A stretch of 51,712 bases of DNA. Source: RUG12461 sp045661345. GTDB lineage: Bacteria > Bacillota > Clostridia > Lachnospirales > Lachnospiraceae. Under the pieces are notes generated by a model. That model did not search any database. It saw nothing but the letters and a program-made list of their open reading frames with translations, and was not told the origin of the DNA. The stretch is taken from the NCBI GenBank assembly GCA_045661345.1, contig JAZRFM010000026.1, positions 1-51,712 of the forward strand. The letters run 5' to 3'. The position numbers and the translations under genes were made by a program. Shown here one piece after another: positions 15,497 through 24,308 of the stretch; positions within the stretch are counted from its first letter, which is position 1; each line of letters opens with the position of its first letter.

Positions 15497-16282
15497 TTAT
15501 TTCGCTTCCGATTCTTTTACGAAGAAGAAACTCTGCTTCCGGCCGAAGCCGATATCCCGATAGTTCATGATCTGCTCCGTACTGCCGATGAAGAGCATCC
15601 CGCCCATGACTAGAGATTTGTTGAACTTCTTGTAGATCTCGTCCTTGGCTTCCTCCGTGAAGTAAATCACCACATTACGGCAAACAATCAGGTGACACCC
15701 GGTAGGATAGACATCCTTTAAGAGATTATGCTCCTTGAACTCCACACGAGCCTTGATCTCGTCCGCAATCTTATAAGACTCGCCGACCTGCTTGAAGTAT
15801 TTCTTTTTCAGATCCGCCGGAACGCCTGCGATGCTCTTTTCATTGTAGAGCCCGACCTTGGCTTTTCCGATGACGGTTTTGTCTATATCCGTCGCGACGA
15901 TCTTGATCTGGTTGATGGGAAGATGCTTGGACAATGCCATCACCAGCGAGTAGGGCTCGTCACCCGTGGAGCAGGCCGCACTCCAAATCTTCAGGTTTTT
16001 GCCGAATTTCTCGATCAGCGCCGGAAAAACCTCGCGATCCATAAATGCCCACTGATCCGGATTACGATAAAACTCGGATACATTGATCGTCATGAAGTTG
16101 ATGAATTCATCAAACTTCTCCTTATTGGTCTTGATCAGCGTAAAGTAGTCGGCAAAAGATTTCTGGCCGTTCTTTGTCACAAGCGTCTCGATTCGACGCT
16201 TCATCTGTTTCTCTTTATAGCAGGTTAAATCAATCGATGTCAGCCGCAAAATGTCGGCTTCAAACTTTTCATAGCCCTCCAT
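15497..16282 (-). CDS. cheR: CheR-type chemoreceptor glutamate methyltransferase
   Basis: CheR transfers methyl groups from SAM to glutamates of chemoreceptors to set adaptation. The 261-residue protein has the N-terminal helical CheR domain (to about residue 70, with the arginine-rich KQMKRRIETLV) and a Rossmann SAM-binding domain with WSAACSTGDEPYSL (about 100-113). VCRNVVIYF lies near 205. The length is normal, with no extra TPR or receptor-tethering tail. It lies 22 bp downstream of rpsA on the same strand, so it may be read from that long transcript. The chemoreceptor at 33194-34903 is a possible substrate; no other che genes are in the window. Confidence 0.93.
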   Translation of the reverse strand: MEGYEKFEADILRLTSIDLTCYKEKQMKRRIETLVTKNGQKSFADYFTLIKTNKEKFDEFINFMTINVSEFYRNPDQWAFMDREVFPALIEKFGKNLKIWSAACSTGDEPYSLVMALSKHLPINQIKIVATDIDKTVIGKAKVGLYNEKSIAGVPADLKKKYFKQVGESYKIADEIKARVEFKEHNLLKDVYPTGCHLIVCRNVVIYFTEEAKDEIYKKFNKSLVMGGMLFIGSTEQIMNYRDIGFGRKQSFFFVKESEAK

Positions 16283-16303
16283 AAGCTCCCGTCCTCCGTG
16301 AAA

Positions 16304-17446
16304 TCATGCCTCTTCCGGCTTTTCCTCAGACGCTTCTGCCTCCATCTCCTGTCCGACTGCGTCAACATCCACATCAGCCACATCCGCTTCCGGTTCCTCC
16401 GGAAGAAGTGCTTTCATACTCAAGCTGATTTTCTTGTCCGCCTCGTTGAAATCTACAATCTTTGCCTCAATCTCCTGACCGGTGGTCAGTACATCCGACG
16501 GCTTCTCAATATGCTCTTTGGCAATCTGGGAAACATGCAGCAATGCATCAACGCCGGGTGCCAGCTCAATAAAGGCGCCGAATTCAGTCATCCTCGCCAC
16601 TTTCCCCGTCACAATCGTACCGACGGCAAAGCGATCCGCCGCATCCTTCCAGGGATTCTCATCATCAAACTTCATCGAAAGCGCGATTTTGTCCTCGCGG
16701 ATATCCTTGATGAAAACGCGAACCTCGTCACCGGACTTGAACAGCTTCTTCGGATTCTCGATGCGCCCCCAGCTCATCTCGGAGATATGAAGCAGTCCGT
16801 CTGCTCCGCCGAGATCAATGAATGCACCGAAGTCGGTCACATTCTTGACCTTGCCTTCGATCACATCGCCCACCTTGATCCGGCTGAACAGCTCTTTCTG
16901 ACGCTCTGCTTTATCCGCCTCGAGAAGCTGTCTGCGGTCACCGATGATCCGGCGCCTGCGCGGATTAAACTCCGTGATGACAAATTCGATCTCCTGTCCC
17001 TGGTACTTCGTAAGATCCTTTTCATAGCTGTCGCTCACGAGACTCGCGGGGATGAAGACCCGTGCATCCTCGACCACAACGGAAAGACCGCCGGAAAGAA
17101 CCTGCGCCACCGTTGCTTTCAGGACTTCGTGATTCTCAAAGGCCTCTTCCAGACGCTTATTGCCCTTCTCCAAAGCAAGGTGCTTATAGGAAAGGATCAC
17201 CTGTCCCTCGCCGTCGTTCACCTTGAGCACCTTGGCTTCCATGGTGTCCCCGACCTTGACGACTGTGGTAAGGTCGACCGGCTCATTGCTGTACTCGTTG
17301 CGTGTGATGATTCCATCAGACTTATAACCGATGTTCAGGATAATCTCATCCGGTTTCACATCAATGACAGTGCCCTCAACGACCTCCCCATTTCTGATTG
17401 TTTTAAATGACTCATTCAGCATTTGTTCAAAACTCATTTCGGACAT
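16304..17446 (-). CDS. rpsA: 30S ribosomal protein S1 homologue (four S1 domains)
   Basis: The 380-residue protein holds four S1 RNA-binding domains (about 18-87, 105-172, 190-258 and 275-345) and an acidic tail. This is the short form usual in Firmicutes; it probably helps mRNA bind or stabilise on ribosomes. The third and fourth domains are closest to consensus (VTDFGAFIDL, MTEFGAFIEL). The ATG at 17446 lies inside the 3' end of ispH, and its Shine-Dalgarno GAGGAGGT is itself part of the ispH coding sequence. In several Clostridia the two are one fused protein; here they are separate but overlap by 20 bp. Confidence 0.93.
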   Translation of the reverse strand: MSEMSFEQMLNESFKTIRNGEVVEGTVIDVKPDEIILNIGYKSDGIITRNEYSNEPVDLTTVVKVGDTMEAKVLKVNDGEGQVILSYKHLALEKGNKRLEEAFENHEVLKATVAQVLSGGLSVVVEDARVFIPASLVSDSYEKDLTKYQGQEIEFVITEFNPRRRRIIGDRRQLLEADKAERQKELFSRIKVGDVIEGKVKNVTDFGAFIDLGGADGLLHISEMSWGRIENPKKLFKSGDEVRVFIKDIREDKIALSMKFDDENPWKDAADRFAVGTIVTGKVARMTEFGAFIELAPGVDALLHVSQIAKEHIEKPSDVLTTGQEIEAKIVDFNEADKKISLSMKALLPEEPEADVADVDVDAVGQEMEAEASEEKPEEA

Positions 17447-18278
17447 AATTTTGAACCTCCTCGATTATATTTTTGGGGGTTGATGCACCTGCCGTAATCC
17501 CGATCTTTTCGAAACCATGAAGCAGTTCAACTCCTAAGTCATTCTTTGTCTGGATGTAATACGCATTGGGACAATGATTGCGGCAGATTTCAAAGAGTTT
17601 CTGGGTATTGGAGCTTCCTTTACCCCCTATCACAATCATAGCGTCAACACCGGATGCGATCTCCTCTGCCTCCAGCTGACGCTCCTCTGTGGCATTACAG
17701 ATAGTATTCAAGACTATACTATCATAACCTTTTTTTTGTATGATTTCAACTAATTCTTGAAATTTCGTGTGACGAAAGGTGGTCTGGGATACAATGCACA
17801 GTTTCCGTTCTTTACCCGTTAAGGCTTCGGCCTCCCCGTCGGTTTCGATCACATCCACCGGCGCATCGAGACACCACCCGCGGATCCCCTCCACCTCCGG
17901 ATGATTCGCATTGCCGATAATCACGATATGGCAGCCTTTTTTTGCATGCTCCTGTACGGCCCGGTGGATTTTGGATACAAAGGGACAGGTGGCGTTTACC
18001 ACCTCATACCCTGCCTCTTCTATCGCATGGAGTTCCGCTTCGGAGACGCCGTGGGATCGTATGATCATCACGCCTTTTTCATGTTTTTCCAGCCCGGAAA
18101 GATCTGTGATCACCGTCACGCCTTTTTCCGTCAGATCCCGCACGACCTCCTCATTATGAATGATCGGACCGTAAGTGTAGATCGGCCGTCTTTGATGTCC
18201 GATCTGTTCATAAACTGTATCTACCGCGCGCTGAACGCCAAAACAAAATCCCGCGGTTTTCGCCAAAATGACCTTCAA
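17427..18278 (-). CDS. ispH: 4-hydroxy-3-methylbut-2-enyl diphosphate reductase
   Basis: IspH catalyses the last step of the MEP isoprenoid pathway, reducing HMBPP to IPP and DMAPP with an iron-sulfur cluster. The 283-residue protein shows the three conserved cluster cysteines in AGFCFGVQRAV (Cys 12), NATCPFVSKIH (about 96) and NTICNATEERQ (about 190). A THF-like EEV ending is followed at once by rpsA. It overlaps cmk by 4 bp upstream and rpsA by 20 bp downstream, so translation of the three is probably coupled. Confidence 0.96.
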   Translation of the reverse strand: MKVILAKTAGFCFGVQRAVDTVYEQIGHQRRPIYTYGPIIHNEEVVRDLTEKGVTVITDLSGLEKHEKGVMIIRSHGVSEAELHAIEEAGYEVVNATCPFVSKIHRAVQEHAKKGCHIVIIGNANHPEVEGIRGWCLDAPVDVIETDGEAEALTGKERKLCIVSQTTFRHTKFQELVEIIQKKGYDSIVLNTICNATEERQLEAEEIASGVDAMIVIGGKGSSNTQKLFEICRNHCPNAYYIQTKNDLGVELLHGFEKIGITAGASTPKNIIEEVQNYVRNEF

Positions 18279-18943
18279 AGTCCCGTTTTCTCCTTGATGA
18301 TGTCCCTGATCTTCGCTACAACTTCCTCAACAGAGAGAGCCGAGGAATCCAGATATACCGCATCCTTTGCCTGTGTCAGCGGTGCTGCCTCCCGGTGCAT
18401 ATCCCGGTCATCCCGCTCTGCAATATCTCTTTCGATTACGGAGAGCTCCGGTGCGGTACCGTTTTTTTCCATCAGTTCCCTGTATCTGCGCTCCGCGCGC
18501 GTCCGTGTGCTGGCGGTCAGATAGATTTTCACCTCTGCATCCGGCAGAACCGCCGTCCCGATATCACGGCCGTCCATCACAACATCCGCTTCCTCTGCCA
18601 GCTTCTTTTGAGAAGCCGTGAGTTTTGCCCGCACACCCGCATAGGCGCTGGATGCGCTCGCCATATTCCCGACCTCCTCCGTCCGGAGAAGTCCCGTTAC
18701 ATTCTCTCCGTTCAAAAAGACCTGCTGTTCTCCTTCTTCATAGGAAAGCGTAACAGTATCCTCATTTGCCGCGGCGACGATGCTTTCCTCGTCCGATACC
18801 GCCAGTCCCCGCCGCAGAAAATCCACGGCCAGGGCACGATACATGGCACCGGTATCCACATAGATAAACCTCAGCTCCGCCGCCAGCCGTTTTGCGATGG
18901 TGCTTTTCCCGGCCCCTGCCGGTCCGTCAATTGCGATCTTCAT
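18275..18943 (-). CDS. cmk: Cytidylate kinase
   Basis: Cmk phosphorylates CMP and dCMP to the diphosphates with ATP. The 222-residue protein begins with the P-loop IAIDGPAGAGKSTIAKRLA and has the CMP-binding regions YVDTGAMYRALA (about 33-44) and VMDGRDIGTAVLPDA (about 125-140). The frame is open further upstream to 19024, but the ATG at 18943, with AGGTGAG in front, gives the family's normal start. It overlaps the upstream flavoprotein gene by 17 bp and ispH by 4 bp. Confidence 0.96.
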   Translation of the reverse strand: MKIAIDGPAGAGKSTIAKRLAAELRFIYVDTGAMYRALAVDFLRRGLAVSDEESIVAAANEDTVTLSYEEGEQQVFLNGENVTGLLRTEEVGNMASASSAYAGVRAKLTASQKKLAEEADVVMDGRDIGTAVLPDAEVKIYLTASTRTRAERRYRELMEKNGTAPELSVIERDIAERDDRDMHREAAPLTQAKDAVYLDSSALSVEEVVAKIRDIIKEKTGL

Positions 18944-20183
18944 CTTTCTCACCTGTACTTTCTCCGGCCAGACGTCCCGTAGACCACGCGATCTGCAGGT
19001 TGAAGCCGCCGGTATGGGCATCACAGTCTATCATTTCTCCGGCAAAAAAAAGCCTCGGCACCAATTTAGACTCCATGGTCGCCGGATTGATCTCTTTTAC
19101 CGGAATGCCGCCGTTTGTAACAATTGCTTCCCGAAAACCCGCCGTATCAATCACCGTCAATGGAAAGGCTTTCAACCCCGAAATCAAGGTCTGTCTCATC
19201 TCTTTTGTCAGGGAATGGAGTCGTGTCTCTCCCGGTAATGCCGCCACCTCAATCAAGACCTCTCCGAGACTCTTCGGAAGCAGACGGGGCATCAGGTTCT
19301 TCAGCTCCTGATTCGGGGTTTCTGTACATTCTCTGAGGATCCGCTCCGAAAGCTTCTCCTTCGTCAGCGCCGGCTTCAGATCCAGAAATGCAGACAGTTC
19401 TCTTCCATCCGATAAAGCCTTTCCGACCTTACAGCTGGCCTTCAAAGCAATGGGACCGCTGATTCCGGTGTGGGTAAACAACAGCTCTCCGAATTCGCTG
19501 CAAAGTGTTTTCGTTTTGTCAAGAAGTGACAACTTTACGTTTTTTAGGGTCAGACCCGCCAGCCGCTTTGGAAACGGCTCTTTCGTGACCAGCGGCACCA
19601 GGGACGGCAGCAGGGGCGTGACTGTATGCCCGAGCTTTTTGGCAAGGTCAAAAGCCGTCCCGTCCGATCCGGTTGCGGGATAGCTCATTCCGCCGGTGGC
19701 AAGAATCACTGCGTCCGCAGCTACCGGGGCTCCTTTCGCAGGAATGATCTCGAATCCGGTCTCCTGTTTCCGTTCCAGAACGGTGACTGTATTCTGCAGC
19801 CGCACGGTCACGCCAAGTCTTTTGAGTTCTCTCTCCAGTGATCGAATCACATCGGAGGAATGGTCGCTCACCGGAAACACCCGGCCGCCCCGTTCCGTTT
19901 TCAAGGGGATCCCCGCTCTTTTTGAAAAAAAGTCCATCACGGAGCGATTATCAAACGCATAAAAAGCACTGTAGAGAAATTTCGGATTTCTGACCACTTC
20001 CGTAAAAAAATCCGCAATATCCGCGTCATTTGTCAGATTGCAGCGTCCTTTTCCGGTCAGGTACAGTTTCTTCCCGAGTTTTTCATTTTTTTCAAACAAC
20101 GTGACGGCATTCCCCGCTTCCGCAGCTGCGATCGCTGCCATCATACCGGCCGGTCCGCCGCCGATCACTGCTACCTTACGCAT
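18927..20183 (-). CDS. HI0933/YhiN-family flavoprotein oxidoreductase
   Basis: The 418-residue protein is a member of the HI0933-type NAD(P)/FAD-dependent oxidoreductases, a widespread family without a settled biochemical role. The FAD-binding VIGGGPAGMMAAIAAAEAG lies at the N-terminus, followed by LTGKGRCNLTND (about 45-56) and ATGGMSYPATGSDG (about 165). The C-terminal FAD contacts are in GEMIDCDAHTGGFNLQIA. The ATG at 20183 follows GGGGAGG and overlaps the RpiR gene end by 8 bp; the longer frame to 20246 is not needed. It often precedes cmk in Clostridia, as here. Confidence 0.9.
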   Translation of the reverse strand: MRKVAVIGGGPAGMMAAIAAAEAGNAVTLFEKNEKLGKKLYLTGKGRCNLTNDADIADFFTEVVRNPKFLYSAFYAFDNRSVMDFFSKRAGIPLKTERGGRVFPVSDHSSDVIRSLERELKRLGVTVRLQNTVTVLERKQETGFEIIPAKGAPVAADAVILATGGMSYPATGSDGTAFDLAKKLGHTVTPLLPSLVPLVTKEPFPKRLAGLTLKNVKLSLLDKTKTLCSEFGELLFTHTGISGPIALKASCKVGKALSDGRELSAFLDLKPALTKEKLSERILRECTETPNQELKNLMPRLLPKSLGEVLIEVAALPGETRLHSLTKEMRQTLISGLKAFPLTVIDTAGFREAIVTNGGIPVKEINPATMESKLVPRLFFAGEMIDCDAHTGGFNLQIAWSTGRLAGESTGEKDEDRN

Positions 20184-21099
20184 CTGCCTCCCCAAACTCC
20201 GTGAACCTGAGACGTCTCGCATCATCCACGGGATCCAGTTCATCATTCCCTTTGGTCTGATAATCCCTCCAGATTTCCTCCAGCGTCTCGAGATTACGAC
20301 TCACATCCTTTTTGTGCCTGGATGCCAGCGCCACAAGAAGTGCATTCACCACACTGATGGGCGCCACCATGGACTCGATCAGTGTCGTCGTGTCACTGAC
20401 GGCAATCAGGTTGCAGGAGGAATACAGGTTCATGGGGGAATAGACGTTATCCGTGATGGTGATCACCTTGGCGTTTCGCTCGTTCGCAAATTCCATTGCC
20501 CGCAGCGTCCGCATGGAATACCTCGGGAAGCTGATCCCGACGATGCAGTCGTCTTTCCCGATCCGGATCATCTGTTCATAAATATCGTTATCCGTGCTCA
20601 TCCGCAGCAGAGTTACCTGATCCCGGATCAGATTCAGATAATAGGCGAAAAGATCCGCCACCGGCCCGCAGGTTCTGAGTCCGATTACGTAAACGCGGCG
20701 CGCTTTGGCAATCAATGACACTGCCTGTTCAAAGGCTGCCGCATCGATCTGCTCCATGGTCTTTTTGATACGCTCCCGGTCCGCTTTCAGCATGGTGCTT
20801 AAGATCTTCGAATCGGAAAGCCTGCCGTAGGAGGTCTCTGTCCGTTCCGTGGAGTTCAGTTCCTTCTGCACCTCTGCGCCAAGCACCTTTTGAAACTCCG
20901 GATATCCTTTATACCCGAGCGCAGATGCAAACCGGACCACCGTTGACTCACTGACACCCACCTGCGCGCCAAGCTGTGCAGCGGTAAAAAACGCGGCCTG
21001 ATCATAATGATCCGTGATAAAGGCCGCCAGCAGCTTCTGGCCTTTACTCATCTGACGATATTGTTCATTGATCCGGTTTCTCAGATCCTTCGTCGCCAT
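20176..21099 (-). CDS. RpiR/MurR-family transcriptional regulator
   Basis: The 307-residue protein combines an N-terminal RpiR helix-turn-helix (about 1-75, with QLGAQVGVSESTVVRFASALG) and a C-terminal SIS sugar-phosphate-binding domain (about 120-260, with VYVIGLRTCGPVADLF and VGISFPRYSMRTLRA). Such regulators sense phosphosugars; the target is not evident, as no sugar genes adjoin it. I chose the ATG at 21099, which gives the family's usual N-terminus; the frame is open to 21243, where an upstream start would add an unmatched Arg-rich segment of 48 residues. It lies between the decarboxylase genes and the flavoprotein gene. Confidence 0.88.
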   Translation of the reverse strand: MATKDLRNRINEQYRQMSKGQKLLAAFITDHYDQAAFFTAAQLGAQVGVSESTVVRFASALGYKGYPEFQKVLGAEVQKELNSTERTETSYGRLSDSKILSTMLKADRERIKKTMEQIDAAAFEQAVSLIAKARRVYVIGLRTCGPVADLFAYYLNLIRDQVTLLRMSTDNDIYEQMIRIGKDDCIVGISFPRYSMRTLRAMEFANERNAKVITITDNVYSPMNLYSSCNLIAVSDTTTLIESMVAPISVVNALLVALASRHKKDVSRNLETLEEIWRDYQTKGNDELDPVDDARRLRFTEFGEADA

Positions 21100-21266
21100 G
21101 GAATGAACCGTCCTTCTCCGGGAATGTGCCTGCATCCGCATGAGCCTGATGCTGTGACGCGTCACATTACGGGCGCAGGCGGAATCCGTCTCCCTTGAAA
21201 AATGCGCCGCAGAAGCCGGACGCTGCCGGTCTTCGCGACGCATGTTCTGCTTATTTCAAAAATTCA

Positions 21267-22688
21267 TCAGACCGGATATGCTCCGTTCTTTGTGTCTGCC
21301 TTTGCAGCATCCACACCTGTCTGCTGTGCTTCCCGGTATTTGAAGAAGTCTGTGGCCACCTGCGGGAACAGGGCGTAGCTCAATACGTCCTCATCCTGCT
21401 GTTTGTACTGCTTCATCTCGGATTCCAGCTTATCCAGCTCCGGTGCAAGGTCATCCGCCGGGCGATGGGTGATGATCTGTTTCTTTTCCTCATCGGAAAG
21501 CACCTGATTCACCACATCCTGGTTAAACGGCTTTACGGTCTGCCCATAGCCGCCCATGAGAATACCCTTGGTCTCCTTTGTCGCCACCTTGTAGCGTCCG
21601 CCCATCAGGACATTAAACACAGCCTGTGTACCGACAATCTGTGAGGAAGGTGTGACAAGCGGCGGCTCTCCCAGATCCTTACGCACACGCGGCACTTCAT
21701 TCAGCACCTCTTCAAACTTATCCTCCGCGCCCTGCTCCTTGAGCTGGGAAAGGAGGTTGCTCAGCATACCGCCCGGCACCTGATACTTCAGGGTCATGAT
21801 ATTGACGCCGAGCACCTTCGGATTCAGCAAACCGGAATCCAGTGCCTGCTGGCGAATCGGTGCGAAGTAATCTGCGATCTCGGTCAGCTGATCCAGGTTT
21901 AATCCGGTATCATACGGTGTACCCTTAAAGGTCTGCACCATGACCTCCGTCGCCGGCTGACTGGTCCCGAGTGCAAGCGGGCTCATGGCCGTATCAATGA
22001 TATCGCACCCGGACTCCACCGCCTTCAGCAAGGTCATGGATGCCACACCGGAGGTGTAATGCGTATGCAGTTCAATCGGAATGGAAACGGCGCTCTTCAG
22101 CGCTTTCACAAGGCGCTCTGCCTCATATGGTACAAGCAGACCCGCCATATCCTTGATGCAGAGGGAGTTTGCTCCCATCTCCTCAACCTTCTTCGCCATA
22201 TCCACCCAGTAATCCAGCGTGTAGGCATCCCCGAGGGTATAGGAAAGGGCCACCTGTGCATGTCCTTTTTCCTTATTCGTCGCTGTTACGGCCGTCTGCA
22301 GGTTTCTCAGATCGTTTAGGCAGTCAAAAATCCGGATGATATCGATGCCGTTCGCAATGGACTTCTGCACGAAATACTCCACAACATCATCCGCATAAGG
22401 GCGATATCCCAAAATGTTCTGCCCGCGGAAAAGCATCTGCAGCTTGGTGTTCTTAAAACCCGCTCGCAGCTTCCGAAGCCGGTCCCAGGGATCCTCTTTC
22501 AGGAAACGGAGGCAGGCATCGAACGTAGCGCCGCCCCAGCACTCAACGGCATGGTAGCCGACCTTGTCCATCTTGTCGATGATCGGCAGCATCTGCTCCG
22601 TCGTCATACGCGTTGCGATCATGGACTGATGCGCGTCACGCAGAATGGTCTCGGTGATTTTCACCGGTTTCTTTTCAATCTCAGACAT
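21267..22688 (-). CDS. oadA: Oxaloacetate decarboxylase alpha / 5S-type carboxyltransferase
   Basis: The 473-residue protein is a pyruvate/oxaloacetate carboxyltransferase of the OadA, PycB and transcarboxylase 5S group. It moves CO2 between oxaloacetate and carrier biotin. The HMGL-like barrel shows TETILRDAHQSMIATR at the start, the divalent-metal motif IELHTHYTSGVA (about 205-216) and the DTAMSPLALGTSQP segment. It ends without a biotinyl domain, because the carrier is a separate gene here. Strong Shine-Dalgarno AAAGGAG. It is the last of five linked decarboxylase genes. Confidence 0.93.
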   Translation of the reverse strand: MSEIEKKPVKITETILRDAHQSMIATRMTTEQMLPIIDKMDKVGYHAVECWGGATFDACLRFLKEDPWDRLRKLRAGFKNTKLQMLFRGQNILGYRPYADDVVEYFVQKSIANGIDIIRIFDCLNDLRNLQTAVTATNKEKGHAQVALSYTLGDAYTLDYWVDMAKKVEEMGANSLCIKDMAGLLVPYEAERLVKALKSAVSIPIELHTHYTSGVASMTLLKAVESGCDIIDTAMSPLALGTSQPATEVMVQTFKGTPYDTGLNLDQLTEIADYFAPIRQQALDSGLLNPKVLGVNIMTLKYQVPGGMLSNLLSQLKEQGAEDKFEEVLNEVPRVRKDLGEPPLVTPSSQIVGTQAVFNVLMGGRYKVATKETKGILMGGYGQTVKPFNQDVVNQVLSDEEKKQIITHRPADDLAPELDKLESEMKQYKQQDEDVLSYALFPQVATDFFKYREAQQTGVDAAKADTKNGAYPV

Positions 22689-22730
22689 ATGATTCTCCTT
22701 TCAAAGTCACTCTGCTACTCTGCAGCGCGC

Positions 22731-23879
22731 TCAGATTCCAAATATTGCCATGAATGTCCCGGCGGCTACGGCGGTTCCGATGACGCCCGCTACATTTGGT
22801 CCCATTGCATGCATCAGAAGGAAATTCGTGGGATCCTCCTGGGCACCCACCTTTTGGGAAACACGGGCAGCCATGGGCACGGCGGACACGCCGGCAGAGC
22901 CGATGAGCGGGTTGATCTTGCCTTTGGTAATGACGCACAGGAGCTTCCCGAGCAGTACACCCGCGGCAGTACCAACAATGAAGGCCACCAGTCCCAGAAT
23001 CACGATCTTGATGGTCTTGCCGTTCAGGAATGCTTCCGCACTCGTGGATGCGCCGACGGACGTACCCAGCAGGATCACGACGATGTACATCAGCGCGTTG
23101 CTCGCCGTCGTCTCCAGCTGCTTCACCACCCCGCACTCGCGGAAGAGGTTCCCCAGCATCAGCATACCGACAAGCGGTGCCGTCGTAGGAAGAATCAGGC
23201 AGACGATGATCGTCACGATAATCGGGAACAGAATCTTTTCCAGCTTGCTGACGGGCCGAAGCTGATCCATCTTGATCGCCCGCTCCTTCTTAGTCGTCAG
23301 AAGCTTCATAATCGGCGGTTGAATGATCGGGACCAATGCCATATAGGAATATGCCGCCACCGCAATGGGTCCCATCAGACCTGATTGTCCCAGCTTCCCG
23401 GCCAGGAAAATCGAGGTTGGTCCGTCAGCCCCGCCGATAATGGAAACAGCCGCTGCGGCCTTGTCGCTGAAGCCCAGCAGAATTGCGAGCAGATATGCGG
23501 TAAAGATACCGAACTGCGCCGCTGCTCCCATCAGGAAGCTGATGGGGTTTGCAATTAACGGGCCGAAGTCTGTCATCGCACCGACCCCCATAAAGATCAG
23601 GGACGGCAGAATCGACCATTCATCCAATTGGAAAAAGTAATACAGTAACCCGCCTACGCCGTTGCTTGTCTCTTCCGGAGAGGCAATGATGTCCGGATAG
23701 ATATTGACAAGCAGCATCCCGAACGCAATCGGAATCAGAAGAAGCGGTTCAAATCCTTTGCGGATCCCGAGGTACAGGAACACGCACGCCACCGCAATCA
23801 TAATATAATTGCCGACGGTCAGATTCAAAAACGCTGTCTGATGCAGAAGGTTACCTAAAGTCTCTGCAACATAACTCAT
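22731..23879 (-). CDS. oadB: Na+-translocating decarboxylase beta subunit
   Basis: OadB/GcdB/MmdB is the membrane subunit that decarboxylates carboxybiotin and exports Na+. The 382-residue protein has about ten hydrophobic segments, a conserved SIIGGADGPTSIFLAGKLG loop (about 147-165) and a C-terminal SAVPMAARVSQKVGAQEDP signature. Beta subunits of oxaloacetate, methylmalonyl-CoA and glutaconyl-CoA decarboxylases are too alike to separate by eye. It lies between the oadA-like gene and the biotin carrier; GGAGGAG precedes the ATG. Confidence 0.94.
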   Translation of the reverse strand: MSYVAETLGNLLHQTAFLNLTVGNYIMIAVACVFLYLGIRKGFEPLLLIPIAFGMLLVNIYPDIIASPEETSNGVGGLLYYFFQLDEWSILPSLIFMGVGAMTDFGPLIANPISFLMGAAAQFGIFTAYLLAILLGFSDKAAAAVSIIGGADGPTSIFLAGKLGQSGLMGPIAVAAYSYMALVPIIQPPIMKLLTTKKERAIKMDQLRPVSKLEKILFPIIVTIIVCLILPTTAPLVGMLMLGNLFRECGVVKQLETTASNALMYIVVILLGTSVGASTSAEAFLNGKTIKIVILGLVAFIVGTAAGVLLGKLLCVITKGKINPLIGSAGVSAVPMAARVSQKVGAQEDPTNFLLMHAMGPNVAGVIGTAVAAGTFMAIFGI

Positions 23880-23895
23880 AAGGTTCTCCTCCTGC

Positions 23896-24270
23896 TTAAT
23901 TCAACGTCGCAAGAAGCTCTCCCGCTTCCACGCGATTGCCTACCGCTGTATCAATGCTTGCGACCGTACCATCCTGGGGCGCGACGACCGGCGTTTCCAT
24001 CTTCATGACTTCCAGCACCATGATGGTATCACCCTTTTTCTTCGCATCACCGACCTTGGAGTCAATGCTGACAACCTTTCCTGCCGCACCTGCGGTCACC
24101 TGAACGCTCCCGGCTCCAGCGGAAGCGGCGGGAGCCGCTGCGGGTGCTGCTGCCGGTGCCGGCGCTGCCGCACGTACCGGAGCTGCCGCTGCCGGCGCTG
24201 CACCTGCGCCCTTTTCCTCAACCGTCACATCATATACATTGCCGTTTACTGTAATCGAATAGTTTTTCAT
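23896..24270 (-). CDS. Biotin carboxyl carrier protein with Ala/Pro linker
   Basis: The 124-residue protein carries biotin between the soluble carboxyltransferases and the membrane decarboxylase. A short N-terminal strand domain (about 1-20) leads into a flexible linker of Ala and Pro (about 22-50), then a biotinyl domain with the lysine in the classic EVMKMET motif (about 90). It matches the gamma/C subunit of decarboxylases and the 1.3S subunit of transcarboxylase. It adjoins oadB and oadG with small gaps. Biotin ligase is not in the window. Confidence 0.95.
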   Translation of the reverse strand: MKNYSITVNGNVYDVTVEEKGAGAAPAAAAPVRAAAPAPAAAPAAAPAASAGAGSVQVTAGAAGKVVSIDSKVGDAKKKGDTIMVLEVMKMETPVVAPQDGTVASIDTAVGNRVEAGELLATLN

Positions 24271-24308
24271 TGATTGTTATCCTCCTGATTTCTCTTAAAT
24301 ACTCATCC

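Noticed and set aside
16298..17410. 370-residue plus-strand open frame across rpsA
   Set aside because: It is a mirror of rpsA on the opposite strand with no start context or family match.
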